DNA of 64,000 nt from Halogranum gelatinilyticum (GTDB taxonomy: Archaea > Halobacteriota > Halobacteria > Halobacteriales > Haloferacaceae). The DNA is taken from assembly GCF_900103715.1 (NCBI RefSeq), contig NZ_FNHL01000001.1, positions 62,001-126,000 of the forward strand, read 5' to 3'. Numbering within the stretch: the first letter of the stretch is position 1; each line of letters starts with the position of its first letter. Shown here piece by piece: positions 30,511-39,118 of the stretch. Under the pieces are notes generated by a model, which saw nothing but the letters and a program-made list of their open reading frames with translations, was not told the DNA's origin and ran no database searches. Both the position numbers and the translations under genes were made by a program.

Positions 30511-31223
30511 CGGTTCACCCCCTCCGTGTCGCCGAGGCGGACGACGACCGTGTTGACGGTCAGGACGAGCAGGACCAACACGCCACCGAGAATCATCGCC
30601 GTCTCGTACCGGCCCTGTCGGGCTTCGAGCTGGATAGCGGTGGTCAGCGTCCGGGTCTTCGAGATGCCGTCCGCGCTCGTGATGTTGCCACCGACGATGA
30701 GGACGGAGCCGACCTCACTGATGGCGCGGCCGAAGCCCGCCAAGACGGCCGTCGCGATGCCGTACCGCGCCTCCTTGATGACGACAAGTGCGACGTCGAG
30801 TCGCGTACCGCCGAGGACGCGGGCGGCGTCGCGGACGTTGTCGCCCACGCCGGTGATGGCCGCGAGGCTGATGGCCGTGATAGGCGGCGTCGCGAGGACG
30901 AACTGTGACATGATCATCGCCTCCTTGGTAAAGATCAGCTCCAGCGCGCCGAGCGGTCCCTGGTTCGAGACGGCGAAGAGCACGAGCAGGCCGACGACGA
31001 CGCTCGGAAAGCCCATCCCCGTGTTGATGACGGACTTCACGAGTTGCTTGCCGGGGAAGTCGGTGAAGCCCAGGACGATGGCCGTCGGGACGCTGAACAG
31101 CGTACTCAGCGTCACCGAGATGACGCTGACGTACAACGAGACGTAGATGATACTCGCGACGTAGCCGTCCCTGAACGGGAGGTCGACGAGTTGCAGAAGC
31201 GGTCCGACCGGTTCGAGTGGCAC
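30507..31223 (-). CDS. tupB: Tungstate-type ABC transporter permease
   Basis: A 238-residue inner membrane permease with about six helices. The ATPase-contact loop is seen in [21 protein letters not shown] near residue 135, and the [17 protein letters not shown] segment is typical of TupB/WtpB-type permeases. Only two bases separate it from the tupA stop. It pairs with TupC, probably as a homodimer. Confidence 0.9.
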   Translation of the reverse strand: MPLEPVGPLLQLVDLPFRDGYVASIIYVSLYVSVISVTLSTLFSVPTAIVLGFTDFPGKQLVKSVINTGMGFPSVVVGLLVLFAVSNQGPLGALELIFTKEAMIMSQFVLATPPITAISLAAITGVGDNVRDAARVLGGTRLDVALVVIKEARYGIATAVLAGFGRAISEVGSVLIVGGNITSADGISKTRTLTTAIQLEARQGRYETAMILGGVLVLLVLTVNTVVVRLGDTEGVNR

Positions 31224-31225
31224 GG

Positions 31226-32164
31226 CTACTCGTCGTCGGAGTCGCTACTCCAACCTTCCGGGACGTACTGCTGGAAGTCCGGATTCTCGGAGACCGCCTC
31301 GGGGAAGAACAGCTGTTCGCCGTTGACCTGATACTCCGAGATGGCGGTCTGGACGTCCGGGCTGGTGATCCAGCCGATGTACGCCATCGCGAGGTCGTAG
31401 TTGGCGTTGTCGTGGACGCCGGGGTTGACCGCCATCACGCCGTAGGGGTTCGCGAGGATCTCGGGACCGCCCTCGATGGGTCCCTGCACGAGGATGGTGA
31501 GGTCGATCTCCGACCGCTGGGAGATGTACGTCCCGCGGTCCGAGAGCGTGTAGGCACCCTGCTGGTTCGCGATGTTCAGGGCCTCGCCCATCCCGGTTCC
31601 GGTCTCCTGGTACCAGTCGCCACCGGGGTCGGTGCCTGCGGCCTCCCAGAGGTTCAGTTCCTTCGTGTGCGTTCCGGAGTTGTCGCCGCGGGAGACGAAC
31701 GTCGCCTCCGCCTCGGCGATGGTGGTGAGCGCTTCGGTCGCCGAGTCCATCCCCTCGATGCCCGCCGGGTCGCTCTCGGGACCGACGATGACGAAGTCGT
31801 TGAACATCAGGTCCCGGCGGTTGATACCGTAACCGTTCCGCATGAACTCGTCTTCGAGGCCGCGGGCATGGACCATCACCACGTCCGCGTCACCGTTGCG
31901 GGCGGATTCCAGGGCCGCGCCTGTCCCCTGTGCCACGGCGTCGACGGTGACCCCGTACATCTCCTCGAAGCCGGTGTGAATCTCGTCGAGCAGGCCGGTG
32001 TCGTACGTACTCGTCGTCGTCGTGAGCGTCAGGGTCTCACCCGCCACACCGGGCCGACCCGCCTGTGACCCCGCGTTGGCACTGGGTGCCCCCGTACAGC
32101 CGGCGATACTCGCGATACCACCGAGGCCGAGGGCCTTCATGAAATCCCGCCGTTGTATCGACAT
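31226..32164 (-). CDS. tupA: Tungstate-binding lipoprotein
   Basis: The 312-residue binding protein of the importer. The Tat signal RRDFMK is at residues 5-10 and a lipobox places Cys23 as the lipid anchor, so it is exported folded and tethered outside. The mature start carries the family signature [17 protein letters not shown], and later [12 protein letters not shown]. These are typical of TupA-like tungstate binders. A loosely TATA-like T-run lies 27 bases before the ATG. The operon is tupA-tupB-tupC. Confidence 0.9.
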   Translation of the reverse strand: MSIQRRDFMKALGLGGIASIAGCTGAPSANAGSQAGRPGVAGETLTLTTTTSTYDTGLLDEIHTGFEEMYGVTVDAVAQGTGAALESARNGDADVVMVHARGLEDEFMRNGYGINRRDLMFNDFVIVGPESDPAGIEGMDSATEALTTIAEAEATFVSRGDNSGTHTKELNLWEAAGTDPGGDWYQETGTGMGEALNIANQQGAYTLSDRGTYISQRSEIDLTILVQGPIEGGPEILANPYGVMAVNPGVHDNANYDLAMAYIGWITSPDVQTAISEYQVNGEQLFFPEAVSENPDFQQYVPEGWSSDSDDE

Positions 32165-32443
32165 AGGAACATCGACGGACGAGGAGCAAAAAGATGTTTC
32201 GCTCCGCCTGGGTGGGCAGTCGTCACGTCAAGAGGGCGACGACACGGCTCGGAGTCCACCGAGTCGGGTCAAAAGTACGGAAGGCATGGTGCTCAGGTAT
32301 ACGGAGGAAGACGATATGCGTAATCGTCGTGAGAACGTTCGTCGTGACCGTCGAGCGTCGAGACTGTCGGCCGATATGTGGGTAGAACAGGCGTCGGCAG
32401 ACGCTCCGGAGACGGCTCTCGGGATGAGGATTCGAGAGAAGTA

Positions 32444-32516
32444 TAGTTCCACCAGGATTCGAACCTGGGTCGTTGCCCCCAGAAGGCAACAGGATTGGCC
32501 ACTACCCCATGGAACT
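32444..32516 (-). tRNA. tRNA-Gln (anticodon CUG)
   Basis: Read on the minus strand, a 73-base cloverleaf with acceptor arms AGTTCCA and TGGAACT, discriminator A, anticodon stem TTGCC/GGCAA with loop TTCTGGG (anticodon CTG), and T arm CAGG-TTCGAAT-CCTG. CCA is not encoded. No intron is present. A TATA-like CTTAAG lies about 35 bases upstream. Confidence 0.95.
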
Positions 32517-32649
32517 TCGTTCGCATCCACAGATACCGCTCGGTTGTTCTTAAGCATTGCGTGATAGCTGGACTGTGTGATTTGCTGGCAAGCGAGCTAT
32601 ACGTGCATAAACCACCACGCTTTTGCCCTCAAATTGTACAGTTTCGTGT

Positions 32650-33225
32650 ATGTACGTCGGACGGTTCATCGTCATCGGTCCCGAGGTCGGCGCGTACCGC
32701 GTCTCCTCGCGTTCGTTCCCCAACCGCCAAGTCGTCGACCGCGACGGCACGCTCACCGTCGCGCCGACGGCCGACGCCCCGGAGACGGACAACCCCTACA
32801 TCTCGTACAACTGCGTCCGCGAAGTCGACGGCAAAGCCGTCGTCGGCAACGGCTCGCAGGTCGACCCCATTACTGAAAAGTTGGGCCTCGGCTACCCCGC
32901 CCGCGACGCCCTCGCCGAGACGCTGCTCGCGCTCGACTACGAGAAGGACGACTACGACACGCCGCGTATCGCCGGCGTCGTCGGTGCCGACGACGCCTTC
33001 ATCGGCATCGTCCGCGAAGACGCGCTGCTCGTGAAAGAGGTCGACGAGCCGACGCTCGTAGCGACCTACGAGGAGGACAGTCCCCGCGCGTTCGACTTCG
33101 AGGCCGAGACCGCCGCGGCGGCCGCCAGCGAGGCCTACGGCCAGGAGTTCGAGCACGCCGTCTGCGCCGCCGGCGTTCGGGTCACGGACGACGGCGTCGA
33201 GACCGCCATCGACAACGGCGAGTAA
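32650..33225 (+). CDS. purO: IMP cyclohydrolase, archaeal type
   Basis: PurO, 191 residues, which closes the ring to give IMP in the last step of purine synthesis in archaea that lack the PurH cyclohydrolase domain. The start [14 protein letters not shown] and the segments [11 protein letters not shown] and [12 protein letters not shown] match the family. The ATG at 32650 is preferred over a start nine codons upstream, which has no family similarity. Confidence 0.9.
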   Translation: MYVGRFIVIGPEVGAYRVSSRSFPNRQVVDRDGTLTVAPTADAPETDNPYISYNCVREVDGKAVVGNGSQVDPITEKLGLGYPARDALAETLLALDYEKDDYDTPRIAGVVGADDAFIGIVREDALLVKEVDEPTLVATYEEDSPRAFDFEAETAAAAASEAYGQEFEHAVCAAGVRVTDDGVETAIDNGE

Positions 33226-33276
33226 CACACCCCCAGAACTTCTAACACGGTTCCCGGCGAACGACGAGCCACAGCT

Positions 33277-33936
33277 ATGCGCCTCGGCGTGCTCTCGGAC
33301 GTTCACGCGAACCGTATCGCGCTCGACGCCGTCCTCGACGATATGCCGCCCGTCGACGGACTGGTCTGCGCTGGCGACGTCGTCGGCTACAACCCGTGGC
33401 CGGTGGAGTGCGTCGCCGCCGTTCGCGAGCGCGAGATACCGACCGTCCAGGGCAACCACGACCGGGCCGTTTCGACTGGAACCGCGTTCCGGTTCAACGG
33501 GATGGCCCGCGCTGGCGTCGACTACGCCCGCGAACAGCTCGACGACGAGAGCCTCGATTGGCTCGGGTCGCTACCAGAAGAACGGACCCTCGCCGACGGC
33601 CGGGTGAAGGTCGTCCACGGCCATCCGGACGACCCGGACCGCTACACGATGCCTCACGACTTCTCGCCGCGACTCCTCGACGACGAGGACGTGCTCGTCA
33701 TGGGCCACACCCACGTCCAGCACCACGAGCGGTACGGCGAGGGTATCGTCCTGAATCCGGGGAGCGTCGGCCAGCCGCGCGACGGCGACCCGCAGGCGGC
33801 CTACGCCGTCGTGGACCTCGACGCGATGGACGTCGAGGAGCGGCGCGTCGAGTACGACGTCGAGAGCGTCGTCGACGCCGTCGAGGCGGCGGGGCTACCG
33901 AGCCGAATCGGAACGCGACTGCGGAAGGGAGAGTGA
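33277..33936 (+). CDS. Metallophosphoesterase
   Basis: A 219-residue phosphodiesterase of the YfcE/MJ0936 type. The metal-binding motifs are all visible: SDVHANRIAL (residues 7-16), CAGDVVGYNPWP, QGNHDRA, VHGHP, and MGHTHVQHHE. Such enzymes hydrolyse phosphodiesters or nucleotides in vitro, with unknown natural substrates. It follows purO by about 50 bases and could be in one transcript. Confidence 0.9.
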   Translation: MRLGVLSDVHANRIALDAVLDDMPPVDGLVCAGDVVGYNPWPVECVAAVREREIPTVQGNHDRAVSTGTAFRFNGMARAGVDYAREQLDDESLDWLGSLPEERTLADGRVKVVHGHPDDPDRYTMPHDFSPRLLDDEDVLVMGHTHVQHHERYGEGIVLNPGSVGQPRDGDPQAAYAVVDLDAMDVEERRVEYDVESVVDAVEAAGLPSRIGTRLRKGE

Positions 33937-33990
33937 CACCGCTGGTCGGAACGAAAAGCGGAGAAACGTATCGAGGACGAGGCGCGCGCC

Positions 33991-35169
33991 TCAGAACTCG
34001 TCTTGGACGATTTTGAGTGTCTCTTCGCGGTCGTCCCAGGCGACGAACAGCGCGACCGACGTCGCGCTCGTGATGACGTCGTGGAGGTTGATGCCCGCCT
34101 CGGCGAGCGGCGTGACGATGTTCTGGAGGACGCCCGGCCGGTTCGGGAGTTCGCCGCCCGTCACGCGGACGACGGCGATGTCGTCTTCGACCGTCACCGA
34201 GGAGAGCAGCTCGTCGTTGACGACCTCGTCGTGCAGCACGGTCTCGGCCTCTTCGGCGTGGTCTTCGGCGACGTAGAAGGTGATGGAGTCCATGCCGCTG
34301 GCGACGGCCTCGACGTTGATCTCGGAGCCGCGGAGTGCCTTCGAGAGGTCCGCGAGGATTCCCGGTCGGTTCCGGATGGCTCGTCCCGCGACGGTGAGAC
34401 AGGCGAGTCGGTGCTCCTGCATATCGATGAGGTTGGTGAACTTCCCCTCGATGCGGGTGCCGCCGGAGAGCAGGTCGCCGTGCTGGTAGTGGACGACACG
34501 GACGTCGAGCGCGTCGTCCTTGTACGACAGCGCGGAGGGAGCGACGACCTCCGCGCCGCGGAACGAGAGGTTCCGGAGTTCGTCGACGGTGATGCGGCCG
34601 ACGTTGCGCGCGCCCTCGACGACGTGGGGGTCGCCGGTCATGACGCCCTCGACGTCGGTCACGATGACGACCTCGTCGGCGTTCATGTACTTGCCGAGCA
34701 TGACGGCGGTCGTGTCGGAGCCGCCGCGGCCGAGCGTCGTCACGTCGCCGTCGAGACTCTGCGCGAGGAAGCCGGTGATGACCGGGACGACGCCGTCGAG
34801 GTCCTCAGCCAGTTTGGCCGCTCGCTTCGAGGTCTCCTCGACGTCGACCTCGCCAACCGCGTTCGTGATGACCGGCCAGAGGTCGCTGCCGGGTTCGAGA
34901 AAGAGCGCGTTGACGCCGCGGGAGGTGAGGGCGGCCTTGAGCATCCGGACGGAGGTCCGTTCGCCCATGCTGACGATCTCCGCGCGGTCGGCGTCCGACG
35001 TATCGAACTTGATCTCGTCGAGCAGGTCGTCGGTCGTGCTGCCCATCGCGCTCGCGACGACCGCGATCTCGTGGCCCTGTTCGACGGCCGCCGCGATGGA
35101 GTCGGCGGCGCGGTTGATTCGGTCGCCGCTCCCGAGGGAGGTCCCCCCGAACTTGGCGACTACGCGCAT
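33991..35169 (-). CDS. lysC: Aspartate kinase
   Basis: A 392-residue aspartokinase that starts the pathway to Lys, Met, Thr and Ile. The phosphate-binding N-terminus is VVAKFGGTSLGSG (residues 3-15), with LGRGGSDTTAVMLG in the kinase domain. Two ACT domains follow near residues 265-325 and 335-385 (for example LPNRPGVLQNIVTPLAEAGIN), the usual site of feedback control. The ATG has a good ribosome site (GGAGGA, 5-6 bases away) on the minus strand. It supplies homoserine for the metX/metY cluster 24 kb away. Confidence 0.95.
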   Translation of the reverse strand: MRVVAKFGGTSLGSGDRINRAADSIAAAVEQGHEIAVVASAMGSTTDDLLDEIKFDTSDADRAEIVSMGERTSVRMLKAALTSRGVNALFLEPGSDLWPVITNAVGEVDVEETSKRAAKLAEDLDGVVPVITGFLAQSLDGDVTTLGRGGSDTTAVMLGKYMNADEVVIVTDVEGVMTGDPHVVEGARNVGRITVDELRNLSFRGAEVVAPSALSYKDDALDVRVVHYQHGDLLSGGTRIEGKFTNLIDMQEHRLACLTVAGRAIRNRPGILADLSKALRGSEINVEAVASGMDSITFYVAEDHAEEAETVLHDEVVNDELLSSVTVEDDIAVVRVTGGELPNRPGVLQNIVTPLAEAGINLHDVITSATSVALFVAWDDREETLKIVQDEF

Positions 35170-35321
35170 ACTGCTTCCTCCGATTCGACCGAGACTGCGA
35201 ACTGGTGCGTAAACATGCGACAGCGTAGCGTGGGGAGCCGCATAACTGTGTCCACTTTCCCAACGGTTGCCGATTGGACACGTCATCGCGGTTCGGCCGA
35301 CGAGAACCGGACAGCCGTGGA

Positions 35322-35328
35322 CTTTTAC
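35322..35328 (+). promoter_or_regulatory. TATA box of the GNAT-like gene
   Basis: CTTTTAC is centred 28 bases before the ATG at 35353, consistent with a near-leaderless mRNA. Confidence 0.45.
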
Positions 35329-35352
35329 CCGCAGTCGGCGACTGAATACGGT

Positions 35353-35799
35353 ATGGACGTTCGGGACGCAGTCGAAGCCGACGCCAGCGCGCTCGCCACA
35401 CTGGGAGACGCCCCCCAAGAGTCACTGCGGAACGCGATTCACGACCGGACGGTCCGCGTCGCCGAGGAGCCGTCGGCGGGGACCGACGGCGAAGGCAGCG
35501 AGGACGGTGAGGACGAGGAGAGCACGACGATTACAGGATTCGTCGGGTTCGACGCCCGTGACGGGACGGTCTACGTCACACAGTTCGGTGGCTCGCGCGC
35601 GGCCTGTGAGCTGCTCCTCGAGGAGCCGGTTCGCTTCGCCGAGCACGAGGGGATGGACGTCGAGGTCGTCGTCACTGCGACGGACGAGACGATGCGGGCT
35701 GCAGTGGAAGCGGTGGGGTTCGAGAAGAAGGGCAGCGGACCGATGTTCGACGGCGAGCGGACGGTCCGCTACCGGCTGAAGCCGGAGCCGGGGAGTTAG
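35353..35799 (+). CDS. GNAT-like acetyltransferase
   Basis: A 148-residue protein with a shortened N-acetyltransferase fold. The start MDVRDAVEADASALATLGD resembles the first strand and helix of GNAT enzymes, and the end (MRAAVEAVGFEKKGSGPMFDGERTVRYRL) resembles the last strands. The acetyl-CoA P-loop (Q/RxxGxG/A) is not clear: the segment GGSRAACELLLEE stands in its place. An acidic insert of about 20 residues interrupts the middle. It may be a degenerate or unusual family member. Confidence 0.6.
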   Translation: MDVRDAVEADASALATLGDAPQESLRNAIHDRTVRVAEEPSAGTDGEGSEDGEDEESTTITGFVGFDARDGTVYVTQFGGSRAACELLLEEPVRFAEHEGMDVEVVVTATDETMRAAVEAVGFEKKGSGPMFDGERTVRYRLKPEPGS

Positions 35800-36923
35800 T
35801 CGTCCGACGGAACGGCCTCGGCGTCCGGAACCTCGTGGTCGCTGATCGTCGCCTGCGGCAGCAGTGTCTTCTCGAAGTCGAAGTCGGCCAGCTCTTCGCC
35901 AGCCGCGACCTTCCGCGGCCAGTCGGGGTTCGCGAGCGCGCTCGTGCCGAGCGTGACGAGGTCGGCACCGTTCTCGACGGCCTGCCGGGCGGCGTCGGGG
36001 TCGCCGAGACCCCCGTTGGCGATGACCGCGGTGTCACTGTACTCGACGGCGAGGTCGGCCAGCGTCGGTCCCGCGTCGCCGAAGGCGGGTGCGGTGATGT
36101 CGGTCTCCGTGACGTGGATGTAGTCCGCACCGGCCGCCGAGAGTTCGGAGAAGACCACCTCGGCGTCGTTCTCGCCGCCGGGCCACTCGTATGCGTCGTC
36201 GTTGGCCTTCTCCTGTGAGATGCGGATTCCGACGACGAAGTCATCGGGCATCGCCTCGCGGACCGCGCCGAGGACCTCTCGCGGGAAGCGGACGCGGCTC
36301 TCGATGTCGCCGCCGTACTCGTCCTCGCGCTGGTTGGCGTCGGCCGCGAGGAACTCGTTGAGCAGGTAGCCGTTCGCGCCGTGGAGTTCGACGCCGTCGA
36401 ACCCGGCTTCGAGGGCGTTCTCGGCGGCATCGACGAATCCGGCTTTGGCCACGTCGAGATCGTCGAGGGTCAGCTCCTTCGGCGTCGGGAACTCGCCCTC
36501 ACCGCCGTAGAGCGGCGACTGTTCACCGACGGGCTGGACCGTCGAGGGACCGGCCGTCTCGTCGGCGTGGGGATTGCCCTGCGAGATGGCTCCGGCGTGC
36601 ATGAGCTGGGCGAAGATGGGCGCGCCTTCCTCGTGGACGGCGTCGGTAACCCGCGTCCAGGCCTCGATCTGCTCGTCGCTGACGAGGCCGGGCTGGTTCA
36701 GGTAGCCCTGGCTGTACTGGAAATCGGTGTAGACACCCTCGGTGATTAGGAACGAGAAGCCGCCACGGGCGAACTTGGCGTAGTAGCGGACCATCTCCTC
36801 GGTCGCGAGACCGTCGTCGGTCGCGCTCGTCCGGGTCATCGGTGCGAGACCGACACGGTTGTCGAGCGACACGCCTCCGAAGTCGAACGACTCGAACAGC
36901 ACGTCGTCGGGTGTCTCAGTCAT
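35796..36923 (-). CDS. NADH:flavin oxidoreductase (old yellow enzyme family)
   Basis: A 375-residue FMN-dependent barrel enzyme that reduces activated double bonds. Family markers are NRVGLAPMTRTSATDDGL near residue 22, LMHAGAISQGNPH near residue 107, and DGVELHGANGYLLNEFL near residue 177 (the His-Gly-Ala segment near the flavin). Only one FMN domain is present, with no Fe-S or second flavin domain. The real substrate is not evident. The stop codon overlaps the convergent GNAT-like gene by four bases. Confidence 0.9.
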   Translation of the reverse strand: MTETPDDVLFESFDFGGVSLDNRVGLAPMTRTSATDDGLATEEMVRYYAKFARGGFSFLITEGVYTDFQYSQGYLNQPGLVSDEQIEAWTRVTDAVHEEGAPIFAQLMHAGAISQGNPHADETAGPSTVQPVGEQSPLYGGEGEFPTPKELTLDDLDVAKAGFVDAAENALEAGFDGVELHGANGYLLNEFLAADANQREDEYGGDIESRVRFPREVLGAVREAMPDDFVVGIRISQEKANDDAYEWPGGENDAEVVFSELSAAGADYIHVTETDITAPAFGDAGPTLADLAVEYSDTAVIANGGLGDPDAARQAVENGADLVTLGTSALANPDWPRKVAAGEELADFDFEKTLLPQATISDHEVPDAEAVPSDD

Positions 36924-37077
36924 CAGCGGTCATTGTGAAAGGACGAATAAAGGCCGCCGCCGGATTTGCACGGGTCGCGCACTGTACGTGTGGTAGCGTA
37001 CGCCAGTCAGCGAGTAGATATGCCGGTGGGAAGACCGCCGCCGGAGTCGTCGCGGTGGTGGTTTGCGGCGGTGTCGT

Positions 37078-37283
37078 GCAGTGCAGTCGGTGCAGTCGGC
37101 GCGGTCGGTGCGGTCGGTGCGGTCGGTGTGGTCGGTGCGGTGCAGTTGCAGGAGAAGTCGAGGGGTCGTACCGCGAGCGAGGGTCGGAGACCCGAGCCTC
37201 GCGGGGCGGGTTTTTTGGCCGAGCTTTTTTAGTGGGGTCGAGGCCGCCGGAGGCGGCCGAGGCCCCACGCTGAAAAAAGGTCG
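37078..37283 (-). repeat. Composite 3' element following polD1 (copy 1)
   Basis: Read on the minus strand from the polD1 stop: CGACCTTTTTT, a hairpin, then AAAAAAGCTCGGCCAAAAAA, then a CGCGGTACGACCC-like segment, then seven or so copies of CACCGACCG-like 9-base units. The same order of parts follows the stop codon at 58228. The remaining bases to 36924 have no gene and no repeat I recognise. Confidence 0.75.
37232..37268 (-). terminator. Hairpin terminator of polD1
   Basis: Arms GTGGGG..GGCCGCC and GGCGGCC..CCCCAC with a three-base loop, flanked on one side by six T and on the other by six A. It could end transcription from either direction. Confidence 0.6.
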
Positions 37284-39038
37284 TCAGGAGAATTTCCGAA
37301 CCGTCATCTCCAGCGTGTCGAGGTCAAGAATGGGCGCGTAGCCCGCGTCGGGGTCGATGTTGACGGACTTCTGGAAGTCGGTCTGTGCCTGCCAACAGCC
37401 GGAATTGACGGCGAGGACGTTGTGGTACTTCCCCCAGCCGAGTTTGTGAACGTGGCCGGTGTGGAAGACGTCCGGTACGTCCTCGATGACGAGATAGTCC
37501 TTCTCTTCGGGTGCAACGCGGGTGTGGCCGCCGTACTGCGGGGCGACGTGACGCTTCTTGAGGAGTTGGTACATCGCCTTGTGCGGCTCGTCGTAGCTGG
37601 CCTTATCGGCCGGGAGTTCCGCGATGACCTCGTCGAGCGAGACGCCGTGGTACATGAGTACGGAGACGTTCTCGACGGTCACGGTCGAGGGGTTGCTCGT
37701 GATCTTCGCGTCGTGGGCGGACATGATCTCCCGAAGCTCCTCGTCGAAGCCGGGTTGGGGTTCCGCGAGGCGGACGGCGTCGTGGTTGCCCGGAATCATC
37801 ACGATCTCCATGTCGCCGGGCACCTGTTTGAGATACTCCGCGAACCGCTCGTACTGGTCGTAGATGTCGATGATGTCGAGTTCTTCGTCCTGGTTCGGAT
37901 AGATGCCGACGCCCTCGACCATGTCGCCAGCGATGAGGAGATACTCGACCGGGTCGGCCTCGGGAGTGTGCAGCCAGTCGGTAAAGCGGTTCCAGGCGTC
38001 GGCCATGAACTCCTGGCTGCCGACGTGGACGTCCGAGATGAGAGCCGCCTGCACGTGACGGTCGGCGGTGCTGGGGCGGTGCGTCCGCGGGATGTCGGGG
38101 AAGTGGATGCTGTCGGCGAAGAGGATGCCCGCGTCGTCGGCGAGCGTCCCCTGGATCGCGATACACTCGTCTTTGAGCATCTGGTCGACGAGTTCGGCGA
38201 TGTTCTTGTCCTTCATCACCAGACAGGGGAAGGTCCCGGTCGTGTCCTCCAGTTCGACGAGCCAGTGGCCCGACGCCGTCGACCGGATGTCGTTGACGAG
38301 ACCGATCATCTCCGCGTCGCTCCCGCCGGGCATCTGCTGGATTGCCTTGGCAGGACGGTGGTTGACACGGCCGCGAAGGAGTTTCGAGAGCCGCTCGTAG
38401 CGGTCTTTGAACGTCGTCACGAACTGCTTGTACTCGCCGGTTCCGGTGCTCGCACCGGTCATGTCGTTCGTGATGTGGGCTGGCGTCGGATTACGAGTGT
38501 GGCTGGACTGCGACGCCTCCGACGACAGCGTCGTATCCGTCGATACCGGCGGAGACGAGTCGCCGTCGCTGGAAGTGCTCGATGGGACGGCCTTCCCGGT
38601 ATCCCCGATATCAGTCGAGGGAACGGTCTCTCCGGTATCGGTTGATGAGACGGTATCCTCGACATCGGCCGACGCCGACCCCTCCGTTTCGACTGGAGCG
38701 GACTGTGACGGTCGATTCGGTTTCGGTTCGGCCGTTTGGTCGGTCTCTCCAGTCGAAACAGGGGGGTCTTGGGTCACCGACTCACGAGGAGGAGCGTCGG
38801 CCGACTCGTCGGAGGGTGGCTTCGTCGGGGCATCCGCAGAGAGTTTGTCGGTGTCGAGGACCGCCCGGACGTGGGCGACGGTGATGCGGAGGGCGTCGTC
38901 GGGGGCGTCTTCGACCGCCCGGTCGAGTGCGAGTGCCGGGTCGGCGGCGTTCGCGAGCAGCGTGATGGCCTCTCGCTCGGCGTTGTAGCCGCGGCGAGCG
39001 AGTTCCGTGACCAGACCCGACGGCGTCGAAAGCGGCAC
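37284..39038 (-). CDS. polD1: DNA polymerase D small subunit (DP1)
   Basis: The 584-residue small subunit of the archaeal replicative polymerase PolD. Residues 1-60 form the helical N-domain. Residues 65-200 are a disordered linker rich in Ser, Thr, Asp and Pro. The OB fold begins near 215 (HWLVELEDTTGTFPCL), and the calcineurin-like phosphodiesterase domain covers about 325-570, with SDVHVGSQEF, AGDMVEGVGIYPNQ, PGNHDAVR and TGHVHKLG intact. That would allow 3'-5' exonuclease activity. The start is GTG. Two ORB-like motifs lie inside the linker. It sits in the conserved origin cluster with sec11 and orc1. Confidence 0.95.
   Translation of the reverse strand: MPLSTPSGLVTELARRGYNAEREAITLLANAADPALALDRAVEDAPDDALRITVAHVRAVLDTDKLSADAPTKPPSDESADAPPRESVTQDPPVSTGETDQTAEPKPNRPSQSAPVETEGSASADVEDTVSSTDTGETVPSTDIGDTGKAVPSSTSSDGDSSPPVSTDTTLSSEASQSSHTRNPTPAHITNDMTGASTGTGEYKQFVTTFKDRYERLSKLLRGRVNHRPAKAIQQMPGGSDAEMIGLVNDIRSTASGHWLVELEDTTGTFPCLVMKDKNIAELVDQMLKDECIAIQGTLADDAGILFADSIHFPDIPRTHRPSTADRHVQAALISDVHVGSQEFMADAWNRFTDWLHTPEADPVEYLLIAGDMVEGVGIYPNQDEELDIIDIYDQYERFAEYLKQVPGDMEIVMIPGNHDAVRLAEPQPGFDEELREIMSAHDAKITSNPSTVTVENVSVLMYHGVSLDEVIAELPADKASYDEPHKAMYQLLKKRHVAPQYGGHTRVAPEEKDYLVIEDVPDVFHTGHVHKLGWGKYHNVLAVNSGCWQAQTDFQKSVNIDPDAGYAPILDLDTLEMTVRKFS
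38678..38699 (-). promoter_or_regulatory. ORB-like motif inside polD1
   Basis: On the minus strand: CTCCAGTCGAAACGGAGGGG, one arm of an inverted pair with the motif at 38745. It codes for APVETEGS in the linker. Confidence 0.4.
38745..38768 (+). promoter_or_regulatory. ORB-like motif inside polD1, opposite orientation
   Basis: CTCCAGTCGAAACAGGGGGG on the plus strand, with the G-run pointing away from the partner at 38678. In the polD1 frame it encodes PPVSTGE. Confidence 0.45.
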
Positions 39039-39118
39039 AGAGATGGCAGGGTTGGCGGGAGCAAAAAGGGTGCCGGAACCCAGAAGCTTGAAAGCCGGTC
39101 CTGTCCAACCACGGGTGA

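Noticed and set aside
36924-37268. Small gene in the repeat region after the flavin oxidoreductase
   Set aside because: The frame reads the 9-base repeat as HTDRTDRTD, and the composite element at 58.5 kb gives a different peptide, so the DNA and not the protein is shared.
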